DNA from: Bacillota bacterium
GTDB taxonomy: Bacteria; Bacillota; Clostridia; Lachnospirales; Lachnospiraceae
Assembly: GCA_023450835.1 (NCBI GenBank)
Contig: JAEXGM010000126.1
Span: forward strand, 1-64,000
Length of the DNA stretch: 64,000 nucleotides
Direction: 5' to 3'
The translations under genes were made by a program, and so were the position numbers. Below, piece by piece: positions 9,601 to 17,575 of this stretch; within the stretch, counting starts at the first letter, position 1; each line of letters starts with the position of its first letter. The notes beneath the pieces were generated by a model that saw only the letters and a program-made list of their open reading frames with translations, made no database searches and had not been told where the DNA came from.

Positions 9601-12126
9601 GAAATTAGTCCTTCGGATACTACCTATGAATTAAAGAGTGAGGCCGGTACAAATCCGGGAGAATGGAATCTGACAGTAAGTTTTAAGAATAATGTTACCT
9701 CCCGATACGAAATTGAATATAAAACAGTTGTAACTGCTAAAAATGGCACAATAAAGAATAATGCAAGATTTATCGGCACCGGTGTTGACAAATCCAGCAA
9801 TGCAAATAATGGGGCAGGATTTACGGTTACACAAACTGCTTTTGGTACCGGAGGCGGAACGACCAATAAAGGAAAAATCACAATTAACAAAGTGGATAAA
9901 GACACGAATGCACTGATTAAGTCGTCGCCTGCCGTTTTCGAACTGTATTATATGCTTAATGGCAGTGAGATGGTAGTCAGCGGTTCCAGTCAGTCGACGG
10001 TGGATGGAGTATTGACATATTCGGGTCTCTCTTACAGAACTTATTATCTGAGAGAAGTGACGGCACCGAACGGGTATTATTTGAATGACACGGTATTTCC
10101 TATAACTTTAAGTTCCAGTAATAAAACGCCTACCCAGGTGGTATCAGATGAAGCACAAAAAGCCATTAAGGTTATAAAGGCAGATACTTATAACACCGGC
10201 AGTAAACTGGCAGGAGCTACCTTCAGACTTGTTAAAGTTGAAGCTGATGATACGGTAACAACTGTTAGTGAAAAAACCACGGATGTAAACGGCCAATTGC
10301 TTTTTAGCGGGTTGGAATACGGTAAATATAAGGTGATAGAAATAGCGGCACCTCAAGGATACCAGCTTCCGGAGGTTACTGAGACCGGCATACTGGAAAT
10401 TAAATCAGAGACTCCAAATCCGCTTGTATTAAATCTGTCAAATGAAAGTAAAAGATCATTAAAGGTTATAAAAGAGGATAAAGAAGACTCCAATAATAAA
10501 TTAAAAGATGCGGTATTTAAGCTGTTTGATTCTTCCAATATACAAATTGGAGATACTTATACCACTGACAATAACGGAGAAATAAATATCCCCGGTTTAG
10601 CCAATGGTACTTATACGTTAAAAGAAATAACTGCACCGGATGGCTATCAGCTGCCCCAGGTGCCGGAGACCCAGATCGTTATCAATGGGGCAACGGATCT
10701 TTCCTCTGATGGGCATACCGATAATGTTATTACTCAGGTTATTAAGAATGCATCCTTAAAGACCATTAAGATTATAAAGGTAGATTCGGAGGATACCAGT
10801 AAGACGCTCCCCGGAGCTGAGTTCAAATTATATGATTCCAACGATATCTTAATCGGAACTTATACTACTGATAACAATGGGGAAATTATAATATCAGGGC
10901 TTAAAGTCGGCAGCTACAAATTGGTGGAGACAAAAGCACCTGCGGGCTATAAACTTCCGGATAACCCCGTAACCCCTGTTGAAATTACTTATGACACGGA
11001 TTATGATACCATATTGCCTTCTATAGGAAATGAGGTATACCGTTCCATAAAGCTCATAAAGGTCGATAAAGATAATGCGGCTACCGTACTAAAGGACGCA
11101 AAATTTCAGTTATGGAAAGATGGAGTAAAAGTAGCGGATAACATAAAAACAGATGATTCCGGTATTGCTGTTATTCCTAATCTGCTGCTGGGTAATTACA
11201 AGCTGATAGAAACCAAAGCACCGGAAGGCTATATAACACCTGCCAACAGCCAGATTGACGTAGAAATAAAAGTAGGTTCTCCTTTGCAGATTCCAATCAC
11301 TGTGGAAAATGATCTCTTAAGAACGTTGGTTATTAAAAAGGTAGACACCGGGAACACAACTAAATTACTGGAAGGAGCAGAATTCACCGTAAAGGCTCCT
11401 GATGGAACAACGAAAACTCTTAAGACAGGAGCTGACGGGACCGCAACTTTACCGGGCTTAGATTTCGGAAGTTATGTAATAACTGAGACAAAAGCACCTA
11501 TGGGATATCAAATAATGATATCACCTAAAACTGTTATATTAGACGGTTCTCAAAAAGTGTTTACAGTGGAAATAGGAAATGCGGTATATATTCCGGCACC
11601 TAACCCATCCCCGGAACCAAGTGTAACACCTACGCCTACACCAACACCAACTACAGAGCCCACACCGACTCCGACAAAGGGACCGGAACCAACGAAAAAA
11701 CCTACACCCACTCCTACGCCGGAGGCTGTTACTGAGGTCACCAAAGAGGATACCCCGAAGGGCGGCAAAGTGCCGGTTCCGGAAGGCAGTAAATCTGAGG
11801 TGGGAGAGAAGCCGAGTAACGGAAAAGTTACGGTTGATGATAAGGGTAAATGGACCTATACACCGGATAGCGGTTACACGGGTAAAGACAAATTTTCAAT
11901 AATCATTAAGCATCCGGATGGAACCAAAGAAGAAGTTGTTGTTGAAATTGATGTGGATAAAATACCGCTTGGAAATGTTACACCTGACCCTAACGGTACC
12001 GGAGATGGAGTGAATATACCAAAGACCGGTGAAACAGTTCCCTTAGGTTTTCTTCCGGCTATTATAGGCGGTATGGCAGGCAGTATCATATTGCTGCTTG
12101 GAAGAAAGAAAAAGTCATCAAAATAA
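6661..12126 (+). CDS. LPXTG-type cell-wall-anchored adhesin with collagen-binding-like and SpaA repeats
   Basis: Surface protein of 1821 residues. It begins with a Sec signal peptide (MKKLFKKSRTSLIMILIL..., hydrophobic core about 12-32). Next come an N-terminal SdrG/collagen-binding-like domain (about 38-195) and about six further beta-sandwich units (about 196-1065), recognisable by recurring patterns such as ITWTI..., DQLPDGLTLRAGSV and YKT.... Six SpaA/Cna_B prealbumin-like repeats follow (about 1070-1643), then a Pro/Thr-rich wall-spanning stretch (about 1645-1690), an Ig-like domain (about 1690-1775), the sortase motif IPKTG (about 1786), a hydrophobic segment and the tail GRKKKSSK. The SpaA units keep the Lys (IKVD) and Glu (ETKAP) positions used for intramolecular isopeptide bonds. 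The likely role is adhesion or matrix attachment. No sortase gene lies in the window. Confidence 0.93.
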   Translation: MKKLFKKSRTSLIMILILSMILNLPLPAFGLGTHVKADAGQNLGNIFDKVELTTGSEPYTVLPLDEPLTITQDMSVGLLFYWSIPEGKDVQDGDYAEINVPAVFLPIANASGNLAMSDGESAGTFNFDKDTRILKLVFNDTLSLGGSHAEDRDGTVGIILKFDLTKFEDNTSQPVYFDYVDNLNFNITVKPGSGGALITKTESHEAQNAKEVTWTVDVNTALGEIADAVFKDTIPAGLELVPGSVKKYPLTVGYNGKLTQGAEEAVTPVMETGGFSVPLGHIQSAYRFVYKTKIISYSSGPYTNNAALLDGESLLGSASSSIPNFPRSAMIEKTGTVTYTAGNASSIHWVIDVNKAESIVTGAAITETISDNQTINNNSIKVYKLVKSGSNWNQGSDVTEAVKTLNGGSLQFPINLGDLNEGAYRIVYDSDIIYGSNYYYEDNKSTLTCTNKATLTDGGVYVADAEKSIDVTRGALLTKSAAASIDYTNKSITWTITANAGNQTITGAVVHDQLPDGLTLRAGSVIVKNENGSTIDTPSITPDASGNFTISLGDITKKRTITYITDIQSAFYGSAFKNKAWLSGTGTGVGPGAAVDQALEKSITPTIVNSYTKDILTTSTTVPGSDEITYNGIDYDAKTMSWQLTVKPVKRAVEELTVTDSFPNNGMVFLPQSLRVLAGSTVLTLGTDYTIEAPSGGNTDYQNGFVLKLKGSSWQGADYHIYYKTSFDLNTPDIIPVTQNKYLNHVVFTGETSDGPFTVTPPDVYYQLNDTAYNNGKKDGSLDLQTRQISWQIYTNYLSVNKGANIKVADTYETGQHLLPETVTVTKYKLDSSGTPVLEGSALILGTDYTMSTTGNGFDLIITKEPDKAYIIQYKTQVDGLSQASYKNSAEITKDGDTATYEKIVSYPDWNNFIVKSAVDVDSNMKVYPDDEINWKVVLNKSLSEITGGVFTDVISSGHVYVNGSLKVYQITDVNTNARTEISPSDTTYELKSEAGTNPGEWNLTVSFKNNVTSRYEIEYKTVVTAKNGTIKNNARFIGTGVDKSSNANNGAGFTVTQTAFGTGGGTTNKGKITINKVDKDTNALIKSSPAVFELYYMLNGSEMVVSGSSQSTVDGVLTYSGLSYRTYYLREVTAPNGYYLNDTVFPITLSSSNKTPTQVVSDEAQKAIKVIKADTYNTGSKLAGATFRLVKVEADDTVTTVSEKTTDVNGQLLFSGLEYGKYKVIEIAAPQGYQLPEVTETGILEIKSETPNPLVLNLSNESKRSLKVIKEDKEDSNNKLKDAVFKLFDSSNIQIGDTYTTDNNGEINIPGLANGTYTLKEITAPDGYQLPQVPETQIVINGATDLSSDGHTDNVITQVIKNASLKTIKIIKVDSEDTSKTLPGAEFKLYDSNDILIGTYTTDNNGEIIISGLKVGSYKLVETKAPAGYKLPDNPVTPVEITYDTDYDTILPSIGNEVYRSIKLIKVDKDNAATVLKDAKFQLWKDGVKVADNIKTDDSGIAVIPNLLLGNYKLIETKAPEGYITPANSQIDVEIKVGSPLQIPITVENDLLRTLVIKKVDTGNTTKLLEGAEFTVKAPDGTTKTLKTGADGTATLPGLDFGSYVITETKAPMGYQIMISPKTVILDGSQKVFTVEIGNAVYIPAPNPSPEPSVTPTPTPTPTTEPTPTPTKGPEPTKKPTPTPTPEAVTEVTKEDTPKGGKVPVPEGSKSEVGEKPSNGKVTVDDKGKWTYTPDSGYTGKDKFSIIIKHPDGTKEEVVVEIDVDKIPLGNVTPDPNGTGDGVNIPKTGETVPLGFLPAIIGGMAGSIILLLGRKKKSSK
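9871..11590 (+). repeat. six tandem SpaA/Cna_B repeat units inside the adhesin
   Basis: Six diverged units of about 85-100 codons, each opening with an IKVIK.D-type strand, containing TTD.NG(E/Q)..I.GL..G.Y.L.E..AP.GY, and closing with a short Asn- or Ser-containing strand. They differ enough in DNA sequence that recent slippage is unlikely. A Pro/Thr-rich low-complexity stretch follows at about 11596-11730. Confidence 0.85.
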
Positions 12127-12171
12127 AAATTAGAATAGTATTAGAATATTATTTTTGATATGAGCAGCAGG

Positions 12172-12247
12172 AGACTGCAAGTTCACTTATTATATAATGG
12201 AAAAATAAATCCGTATATAATATAGAACTTGCAGTCTTCTTGTATTT
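12172..12247 (+). terminator. terminator after the adhesin gene
   Basis: AGACTGCAAGTTC (12172-12184) pairs perfectly with GAACTTGCAGTCT (12225-12237), with TATATAA-type pairing inside, followed by TCTTGTATTTGTATT. Confidence 0.7.
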
Positions 12248-12347
12248 GTATTGATGATTTCAATATAAACATACGAATTGGAAGAAAATATACCATATTA
12301 ACATGAATAATACTGATAAAAAAGCAAAAAATTTGTCAAAATTACTG

Positions 12348-12376
12348 TATTCAAGAAGTACAAGCTATGATATAAT
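12348..12376 (+). promoter_or_regulatory. extended -10 promoter of the riboswitch-transglutaminase unit
   Basis: TGATATAAT at 12368-12376 is an extended -10 (TGnTATAAT) with a weak -35 (TATTCA, 12348-12353) at 17 bp. The start would fall near 12383, about 30 nt upstream of the aptamer. Confidence 0.6.
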
Positions 12377-12411
12377 AAGGGCATAAAGATCAGGAAATAT
12401 TTACATATAAA

Positions 12412-12518
12412 TTCGGTGCTTTCCACCGACAAAGGCAAAATCAGCGAAAGCTGGTGACGCAAAGCTATAGGGCCTTATTTATTTTAAATAAATTGGCAGC
12501 CAGTTACCGAAAGGGGAG
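12412..12518 (+). promoter_or_regulatory. cyclic-di-GMP-I (GEMM-I) riboswitch
   Basis: The aptamer hallmarks are present in order: AAAGGCAAA (about 12430-12439), a stem closed by a GAAA tetraloop (12446-12449), GACGCAAAGC (12456-12465), AGGGCC, a TTATTTA/TAAATAA P3 extension and GGCAGCCAG (about 12495-12503). The closing stem P1 is TTCGGT (12412-12417) with ACCGAA (12506-12511). The ribosome binding site AAGGGGAG (12511-12518) touches P1, so control is probably translational. CTTTCC (12419-12424) can pair with GGGGAG of the RBS, and CGGTG/CACCG (12414-12428) can form a competing hairpin. The direction of the switch is not settled by sequence. Confidence 0.9.
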
Positions 12519-12524
12519 TTTTTT

Positions 12525-13334
12525 GTGTATAATTTTTTAAAAAAAGGCCTGCTATTTATAATAGCAGCAATTTTGATAGTCGGAACTGTCAGCGTACCTG
12601 AAATAGCTTATGCAGAGGATGCAGGAGCAGTTATTGATAAGAGTGAAATAAAAAACGGAATTATTATTGTTGATTATAAAAATGGGACAGATTCTCTGGT
12701 AAGAATCACAAAGGACAGTTCAAAGTACTTATATGAATTATCAGGGGAGGCCAGAGTACCTCTGCAGTTAGGAAACGGAGATTATAAAATTGAAGTACTT
12801 GCAAATATTGAAGGAAACAAATACCGTCAGGTTACAGCTGAAACAGTAAATTACAACGGAGATAACGGAAAAACAGTATTTTTGCAAAGCAATGAAATTG
12901 TTAAATGGAGCTCAGATATGGCTTCTATAAAGAAAGCAAAAGCATTAACAAAAAAAGCTTCTACAGATACTGAAAAAGTAGCTGCCATATATTCTTATAT
13001 AGTAAAAAACATAAAGTATGATTATGAAAAGGCAAAAACCATACAAAGCGGTTATGTACCTGCTATCGATGATGTATATACTGAAAAAGAAGGAATCTGC
13101 TACGATTATGCCGTACTCTTTGCGGCAATGCTCAGGAGTGTCGGAGTTCCGGCAAAAGTGCTTATGGGAACCTCAACAGACGTCAGCGAGTATCATGCAT
13201 GGAACCAGGTCTATATGAAAGAAACAAAGAAGTGGATAACCATCGATACTACTATCGACGCCGCATTAAAAACAGCAAAAGCAAATAAGATGGCAAAGAA
13301 AGCATCACACTATATGGTTGAAAAGCAATATTAA
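12525..13334 (+). CDS. secreted transglutaminase-like cysteine protein
   Basis: 269-residue exported protein. Residues 1-30 are a signal peptide with a long hydrophobic core (LLFIIAAILIVGTVSVP) ending near AYAED. The C-terminal half (about 140-260) is a transglutaminase-like core with Cys192 (GICYDYA), His224 (YHAWNQVY) and Asp241 (WITIDTT), the expected triad. The start is GTG 12525, 6 nt after AGGGGAG. Such bacterial proteins cleave or crosslink peptides at the cell surface, but substrate and reaction cannot be told from sequence. It is directly under a c-di-GMP-I riboswitch and next to a large adhesin, which suggests a role in attachment or biofilm transitions. A strong terminator follows, so it is monocistronic. 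Confidence 0.85.
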   Translation: MYNFLKKGLLFIIAAILIVGTVSVPEIAYAEDAGAVIDKSEIKNGIIIVDYKNGTDSLVRITKDSSKYLYELSGEARVPLQLGNGDYKIEVLANIEGNKYRQVTAETVNYNGDNGKTVFLQSNEIVKWSSDMASIKKAKALTKKASTDTEKVAAIYSYIVKNIKYDYEKAKTIQSGYVPAIDDVYTEKEGICYDYAVLFAAMLRSVGVPAKVLMGTSTDVSEYHAWNQVYMKETKKWITIDTTIDAALKTAKANKMAKKASHYMVEKQY

Positions 13335-13382
13335 TAAAATGAATAAGCTGTCTTCCTTCCTATAATAATATATTAACGAGTA

Positions 13383-13429
13383 GAATATCAGTAAAAGTGG
13401 ATGCATTCCCTTTACTGATATTCTTTTTT
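13383..13429 (+). terminator. strong terminator before the S10 operon promoter
   Basis: GAATATCAGTAAA (13383-13395) pairs perfectly with TTTACTGATATTC (13411-13423), followed by TTTTTT. Confidence 0.9.
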
Positions 13430-13521
13430 GCTCTAGTATAGTATTTAAGTAATAATGAAATCATATAATCAGGTTTTCTAAATAATGCTATTCGAAAAAG
13501 TAAAAAATATAAAAAAACTGC

Positions 13522-13550
13522 TTGCATTATTGATTTTACTATAGTATAAT
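13522..13550 (+). promoter_or_regulatory. sigma-A-type promoter of the S10 operon
   Basis: TTGCAT (13522-13527), a 17-bp spacer, and TATAAT (13545-13550). Transcription should begin near 13557, giving a leader of about 275 nt before rpsJ. Confidence 0.75.
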
Positions 13551-13556
13551 TAGTAC

Positions 13557-13831
13557 TGCTGTGACATTGATAGCGTAGAAGCGAGAGGTTGCTACATATT
13601 ATGTAGGTTTTCCGTGGAGCGAATGTCAAGTTATGAAACTGGCGACAAGTCACTGTACAAATAAAGATTCTGCAAAAGATATTCGAGCAGATAGTGTGGG
13701 TCACCCCCAAGTTTTCCGATGAGGAAAATGGCGAGCTTTAAGTAGGCTTTAAAGACGGGACACACACGGCCCAGTGTACAGTCACCGCTTGTCGTACTGC
13801 TATTAAGTGCGAAAAGGAGGCGACTTTTTTT
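13557..13831 (+). promoter_or_regulatory. structured leader RNA upstream of rpsJ
   Basis: Long gap with no credible gene. TGACATT (13562-13568) pairs with AATGTCA (13622-13628) around the hairpin CTACAT/ATGTAG (13592-13606). Further on, GCGACAAG...ACTGTACA (about 13641-13661) can pair with TGTACAGT...CTTGTCG (about 13776-13796), closing a second domain that contains more hairpins. The RBS AAAAGGAGG lies about 10 nt before ATG 13832. It is probably an autoregulatory ribosomal-protein leader; the ligand (L4 in E. coli) is not shown here. Confidence 0.6.
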
Positions 13832-14149
13832 ATGGCAAGTCAAGTAATGAGGATTACATTGAAAGCGTATGACCATCAGTTAATCGATCAGTCAGCTGCG
13901 AAAATCATCGAGACTGTAAAAAAGACAGGATCAAAGGTGAGCGGACCTGTACCCCTACCTACTAAGAAGGAAGTAGTTACAATTCTTAGAGCGGTACACA
14001 AATACAAGGATTCCAGAGAGCAGTTCGAGCAGAGAACCCACAAGAGATTAATCGATATCATCACACCTACACAGAAAACGGTAGATTCATTATCCAGATT
14101 AGAAATGCCTGCCGGTGTGTACATCGACATCAAGATGAAGACAAAGTAA
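13832..14149 (+). CDS. rpsJ: 30S ribosomal protein S10
   Basis: uS10, 105 residues, the usual length. It sits in the 30S head and is also the NusE partner of NusB in antitermination. The sequence carries the family core [17 protein letters not shown] and the C-terminal [12 protein letters not shown]. It is the first gene of the S10 operon, with a strong AGGAGG-type RBS. In many Firmicutes the str operon (fusA, tuf) precedes it; here a surface-protein region does. It is followed by an unusually long, foldable 200-nt gap before rplC. Confidence 0.98.
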   Translation: MASQVMRITLKAYDHQLIDQSAAKIIETVKKTGSKVSGPVPLPTKKEVVTILRAVHKYKDSREQFEQRTHKRLIDIITPTQKTVDSLSRLEMPAGVYIDIKMKTK

Positions 14150-14164
14150 TCATCGAAAAAAAGC

Positions 14165-14343
14165 AAAGACAAAATCCTTTAGGGTTTATATATAGGGTAA
14201 GGTTCATTGGGAACCTGCACCAAGGTAGACCATCTAGGATGATTACGCGTAGTGTAGCAATTCAGTGCTGATGCCCGAATTTACGGTGCGTTGGAAGTGC
14301 GAAGTATAACACATGGCGCAATCCGCTGTAGATTAAACAGGAG
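14165..14343 (+). promoter_or_regulatory. foldable spacer (candidate leader RNA) between rpsJ and rplC
   Basis: About 180 nt without a gene inside an otherwise tight operon. AAATCC/GGGTTT, AGGTTC (14200-14205)/GAACCT (14211-14216), AGCA/TGCT and the longer-range GCACC (14217-14221)/GGTGC (14285-14289) are possible stems, ending just before AGGAGG at 14339. A leader for rplC-rplD-rplW-rplB is plausible. No named RNA family was recognised. Confidence 0.45.
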
Positions 14344-14352
14344 GTGCAAGTA

Positions 14353-14985
14353 ATGAAGAGAGCAATTTTAACGACAAAAGTCGGAATGACTCAGATTTTC
14401 AACGAGAACGGAAGCTTGATTCCGGTAACTGTATTACAGGCAGGACCTTGCGTTGTAACACAGGTTAAAACAGTTGAAAACGACGGATACGCTGCCGTTC
14501 AGGTAGGTTTCGGAGATATCCGTGAAGTATTGGTTAACAAACCGAGAAAAGGACACTTTGCAAAAGCGGGTGTTGCAAACAAAAAATATCTTAAAGAGTT
14601 CAAGTTTGAGAATGCCGCTGATTACACAGTAGGACAAGAAATCAAAGCTGACATCTTTACAGAAGGTGAAAGAGTTGATGCTACTGCTAAATCAAAGGGT
14701 AAGGGATTCCAAGGTGCAATCAAGAGATACGGACAGTCCAGAGGACCTATGGCTCATGGTTCCAAATTCCACAGACATGCAGGTTCCAACGGTGCTGCTA
14801 CAACACCCGGACGTGTATTCAAGGGAAAACACATGCCTGGCCACATGGGTCATGTAAAAGTAACAGTTCAGAATCTGGAAGTTGTAAGAGTTGATGCAGA
14901 AAAGAACATTATTTTAGTAAAAGGTGCCGTTCCCGGACCTAAGAAATCTTTAGTAATGTTAAAGAATACCGTAAAGGCAAACTAG
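14353..14985 (+). CDS. rplC: 50S ribosomal protein L3
   Basis: uL3, 210 residues, an early assembly protein near the peptidyl-transferase centre. It shows [16 protein letters not shown] at the N-terminus and the extended-loop region [20 protein letters not shown]. The start is ATG 14353, 8 nt after AGGAGG (14339-14344). An in-frame GTG at 14344 lies inside that ribosome binding site and is rejected. Followed at 27 nt by rplD. Confidence 0.98.
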   Translation: MKRAILTTKVGMTQIFNENGSLIPVTVLQAGPCVVTQVKTVENDGYAAVQVGFGDIREVLVNKPRKGHFAKAGVANKKYLKEFKFENAADYTVGQEIKADIFTEGERVDATAKSKGKGFQGAIKRYGQSRGPMAHGSKFHRHAGSNGAATTPGRVFKGKHMPGHMGHVKVTVQNLEVVRVDAEKNIILVKGAVPGPKKSLVMLKNTVKAN

Positions 14986-15012
14986 AAGCTTTGAGAAAGG
15001 AGGACGACACAG

Positions 15013-15633
15013 ATGGCAAACGTATCTGTTTTTAATATGGAAGGCAAGGAAGTTGGTTCTATCGAACTTAACGACGCTGTTTTCGGAGTAGAAGTTAACG
15101 ATCATTTAGTTCATATGGCAGTTGTTTTGCAGCTTGCAAATAAACGTCAGGGTACACAGAGTGCCAAGACCCGTGCTGAAGTAAGCGGCGGCGGAAGAAA
15201 ACCCTGGAGACAGAAGGGAACCGGTCATGCAAGACAGGGTTCAACAAGATCTCCTCAGTGGAAGGGCGGCGGAATTGTATTTGCTCCCAAGCCAAGAGAT
15301 TATTCATTTAAGATGAACAAGAAAGAGAAACAGCTTGCTCTGAAATCTGCTTTAACTTCAAAAGTAGAAGAGAAGAAGATTTTCGTATTAGATGAGTTGA
15401 ATTTAAGTGAAGTAAAGACAAAGAACTTCGTAAAAGTTCTTGACAATTTAAAGGTTAACAAAGCACTTGTGGTTACAGGCGAGAAGGATGAGAATGTAGT
15501 TCTTTCTGCAAGAAACATCCCCACTGTGCTTACCGCGATTCCTGGAACTATCAATGTATTTGATATCTTAAAGTATGATACACTGATACTCACCAAGGAT
15601 GCAGTAGCAAAAATTGAGGAGGTGTACGCATAA
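15013..15633 (+). CDS. rplD: 50S ribosomal protein L4
   Basis: uL4, 206 residues, normal length. The long central loop that reaches the exit tunnel is visible ([19 protein letters not shown]). In E. coli L4 represses the S10 operon by binding its leader, so it is the first candidate for control of the structured RNAs upstream here, although this is not established for Clostridia. Its stop codon overlaps the rplW start by one base, implying translational coupling. Confidence 0.98.
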   Translation: MANVSVFNMEGKEVGSIELNDAVFGVEVNDHLVHMAVVLQLANKRQGTQSAKTRAEVSGGGRKPWRQKGTGHARQGSTRSPQWKGGGIVFAPKPRDYSFKMNKKEKQLALKSALTSKVEEKKIFVLDELNLSEVKTKNFVKVLDNLKVNKALVVTGEKDENVVLSARNIPTVLTAIPGTINVFDILKYDTLILTKDAVAKIEEVYA

Positions 15634-15932
15634 TGGCTGATTTAAAATTTTATGATGTAATTTTAAAACCAATCGTAACAGAAAAAAGCATGAACTCTAT
15701 GTCTGAAAAGAAGTACACTTTTTCTGTTCATCCTGATGCTACAAAGAATCAGATCAAAGAAGCTGTTGAGAAGATGTTTGCAGGAACAAAGGTTGTAAGT
15801 GTTAACACAATGAACCTTGACGGAAAGAACCGCAGACGTGGAAACACAGCAGGAAAGACCTCCAAGGTAAAGAAAGCAATTGTTCAGTTGACTGCTGATA
15901 GTCCTGAAATTGAGATCTTCTCCGGATTATAA
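15633..15932 (+). CDS. rplW: 50S ribosomal protein L23
   Basis: uL23, 99 residues. It lines the polypeptide exit site and docks trigger factor and SRP. The N-terminal YDVILKPIVTEKSM is the family signature, and the basic loop GKNRRRGNTAGKTS is typical. ATG 15633 shares its A with the rplD stop. A 75-nt gap follows before rplB. Confidence 0.97.
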   Translation: MADLKFYDVILKPIVTEKSMNSMSEKKYTFSVHPDATKNQIKEAVEKMFAGTKVVSVNTMNLDGKNRRRGNTAGKTSKVKKAIVQLTADSPEIEIFSGL

Positions 15933-16007
15933 GATAAACGATTGATAAATTATGGTGTTTATTCGCCGATAACAGAATAAAATAATTGCTCGAAAGGAGT
16001 GCTAAAG

Positions 16008-16850
16008 ATGGGAATTAAGAAGTTTAACCCATATACACCTTCCAGAAGAAATATGACCTCATCCGATTTCGCAGAGATTACAACATCTACACCTGAGAAA
16101 TCCTTAGTTGTTTCTTTAAACAAGAATGCAGGCCGTAACAATCAGGGAAAAATTACAGTAAGACATCAGGGCGGCGGCTCTAGAAGAAAATATAGATTAG
16201 TAGATTTTAAGAGAAGAAAAGACGGAGTACCTGCAAAGGTCCTGACTATCGAATATGATCCCAACAGAACAGCAAATATCGCATTAATCTGCTATGCAGA
16301 TGGCGAGAAGTCCTATATCCTGGCTCCTAACGGATTACAGGTAGGTGCTACCTTAATGAATGGTGAGACTGCAGAAGTCAGAGTAGGAAACTGCTTACCT
16401 CTTCAGAACATTCCTGTTGGTACACAGATTCACAATATCGAATTATATCCTGGAAAAGGCGGCCAGTTAGTTCGTTCAGCAGGTAACTCTGCGCAGTTAA
16501 TGGCTAAAGAAGGCAAATATGCAACACTTCGTCTTCCTTCCGGTGAAATGAGATTAGTGCCTATCATCTGCCGTGCTACTATTGGACAGGTGGGCAACAT
16601 TGATCATGAATTAGTAAACATCGGTAAAGCTGGACGTAAGCGTCATATGGGTATCAGACCTACAGTCCGCGGTTCCGTTATGAATCCTAACGACCATCCT
16701 CACGGTGGTGGTGAAGGTAAGACTGGTATCGGCCGTTCAGGTCCTGTTACACCTTGGGGTAAACCTGCTCTTGGTTTAAAGACCAGAAAAACCAACAAAG
16801 CGTCTAACAAGATGATTGTAAGAAGAAGAGACGGTAAAACTGTTAAATAA
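16008..16850 (+). CDS. rplB: 50S ribosomal protein L2
   Basis: uL2, 280 residues, one of the primary 23S rRNA binders and important for peptidyl-transferase activity and subunit joining. The conserved C-terminal loop [17 protein letters not shown] with its essential His is present. The start is ATG 16008 ([17 protein letters not shown]) behind AAAGGAG (15993-15999). The in-frame GTG at 15999 overlaps that site and is rejected. Confidence 0.98.
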   Translation: MGIKKFNPYTPSRRNMTSSDFAEITTSTPEKSLVVSLNKNAGRNNQGKITVRHQGGGSRRKYRLVDFKRRKDGVPAKVLTIEYDPNRTANIALICYADGEKSYILAPNGLQVGATLMNGETAEVRVGNCLPLQNIPVGTQIHNIELYPGKGGQLVRSAGNSAQLMAKEGKYATLRLPSGEMRLVPIICRATIGQVGNIDHELVNIGKAGRKRHMGIRPTVRGSVMNPNDHPHGGGEGKTGIGRSGPVTPWGKPALGLKTRKTNKASNKMIVRRRDGKTVK

Positions 16851-16867
16851 TTAAGGAGGTTAAACCT

Positions 16868-17146
16868 ATGGCTCGTTCATTAAAAAAAGGACCGTTCGCT
16901 GATGAGCATCTGCTTAAAAAGATAGATGCTATGAATAAAGCAGGTGACAAATCTGTAATCAAGACATGGTCACGTCGTTCTACGATTTTCCCTCAGATGG
17001 TTATGCACACCATTGCTGTACATGATGGCAGAAGACATGTGCCTGTATATGTTACAGAAGACATGGTTGGCCACAAGTTAGGTGAATTTGTTGCAACTAG
17101 AACCTATAGAGGACACGGAAAAGACGAAAAGAAGACGAAGAGATAA
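16868..17146 (+). CDS. rpsS: 30S ribosomal protein S19
   Basis: uS19, 92 residues, in the 30S head near the A-site finger. It opens with [19 protein letters not shown] and contains the conserved STIFPQMV...[11 protein letters not shown]. It has a good RBS (TTAAGGAGG) 17 nt after rplB and keeps the operon reading tightly. Confidence 0.98.
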   Translation: MARSLKKGPFADEHLLKKIDAMNKAGDKSVIKTWSRRSTIFPQMVMHTIAVHDGRRHVPVYVTEDMVGHKLGEFVATRTYRGHGKDEKKTKR

Positions 17147-17177
17147 AGTAACTTGGAATTGAAAGGAGGTTTCATCC

Positions 17178-17564
17178 ATGGCGAAAGGACATAGATCCCA
17201 GATAAAGAGAGAAAGAAATGAGAATAGAGATACAAGACCCAGTGCAAAGGTTTCCTATGCAAGAGTGTCTGTACAGAAAGCTTGTTTCGTTTTAGACGCC
17301 ATTCGAGGTAAAGACGTTGAAACAGCTCTTGGTATTTTAGCTTATAATCCCAGATATGCTTCAACTGTAATAGACAAAGTGTTAAAATCAGCAATTGCAA
17401 ATGCTGAAAATAACAACCACATGGACGTAAGTAAGTTATATATTCAGGAGTGCTACGCAAATCAGGCTCCTACAATGAAAAGAATCAGACCTAGGGCACA
17501 GGGAAGGGCATACAGAATCTTAAAGAGATTAAGCCACATCACTGTTGTACTAAATGAAAGATAA
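17178..17564 (+). CDS. rplV: 50S ribosomal protein L22
   Basis: uL22, 128 residues. Its beta-hairpin reaches the exit-tunnel constriction (macrolide-resistance mutations map there); here that region reads [20 protein letters not shown]. The N-terminus has a short basic extension ([18 protein letters not shown]) before the conserved core. Strong RBS AAAGGAGG upstream; rpsC follows after 11 nt. Confidence 0.98.
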   Translation: MAKGHRSQIKRERNENRDTRPSAKVSYARVSVQKACFVLDAIRGKDVETALGILAYNPRYASTVIDKVLKSAIANAENNNHMDVSKLYIQECYANQAPTMKRIRPRAQGRAYRILKRLSHITVVLNER

Positions 17565-17575
17565 GGAGGGCAATA

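Noticed and set aside
9871..11590. Repeats considered as CRISPR or transposon repeats
   Set aside because: They are in-frame SpaA protein repeats of varying length with diverged DNA; there are no regular spacers or terminal inverted repeats.
11550..11768. Minus-strand frame rich in Gly/Val opposite the adhesin Pro/Thr stretch
   Set aside because: It is the antisense of a low-complexity coding repeat and has no RBS or family features.
13360..13876. Minus-strand open frames across the S10 promoter and leader
   Set aside because: They overlap a terminator, a consensus promoter and strongly paired leader RNA, have no RBS of note, and resemble no protein family.
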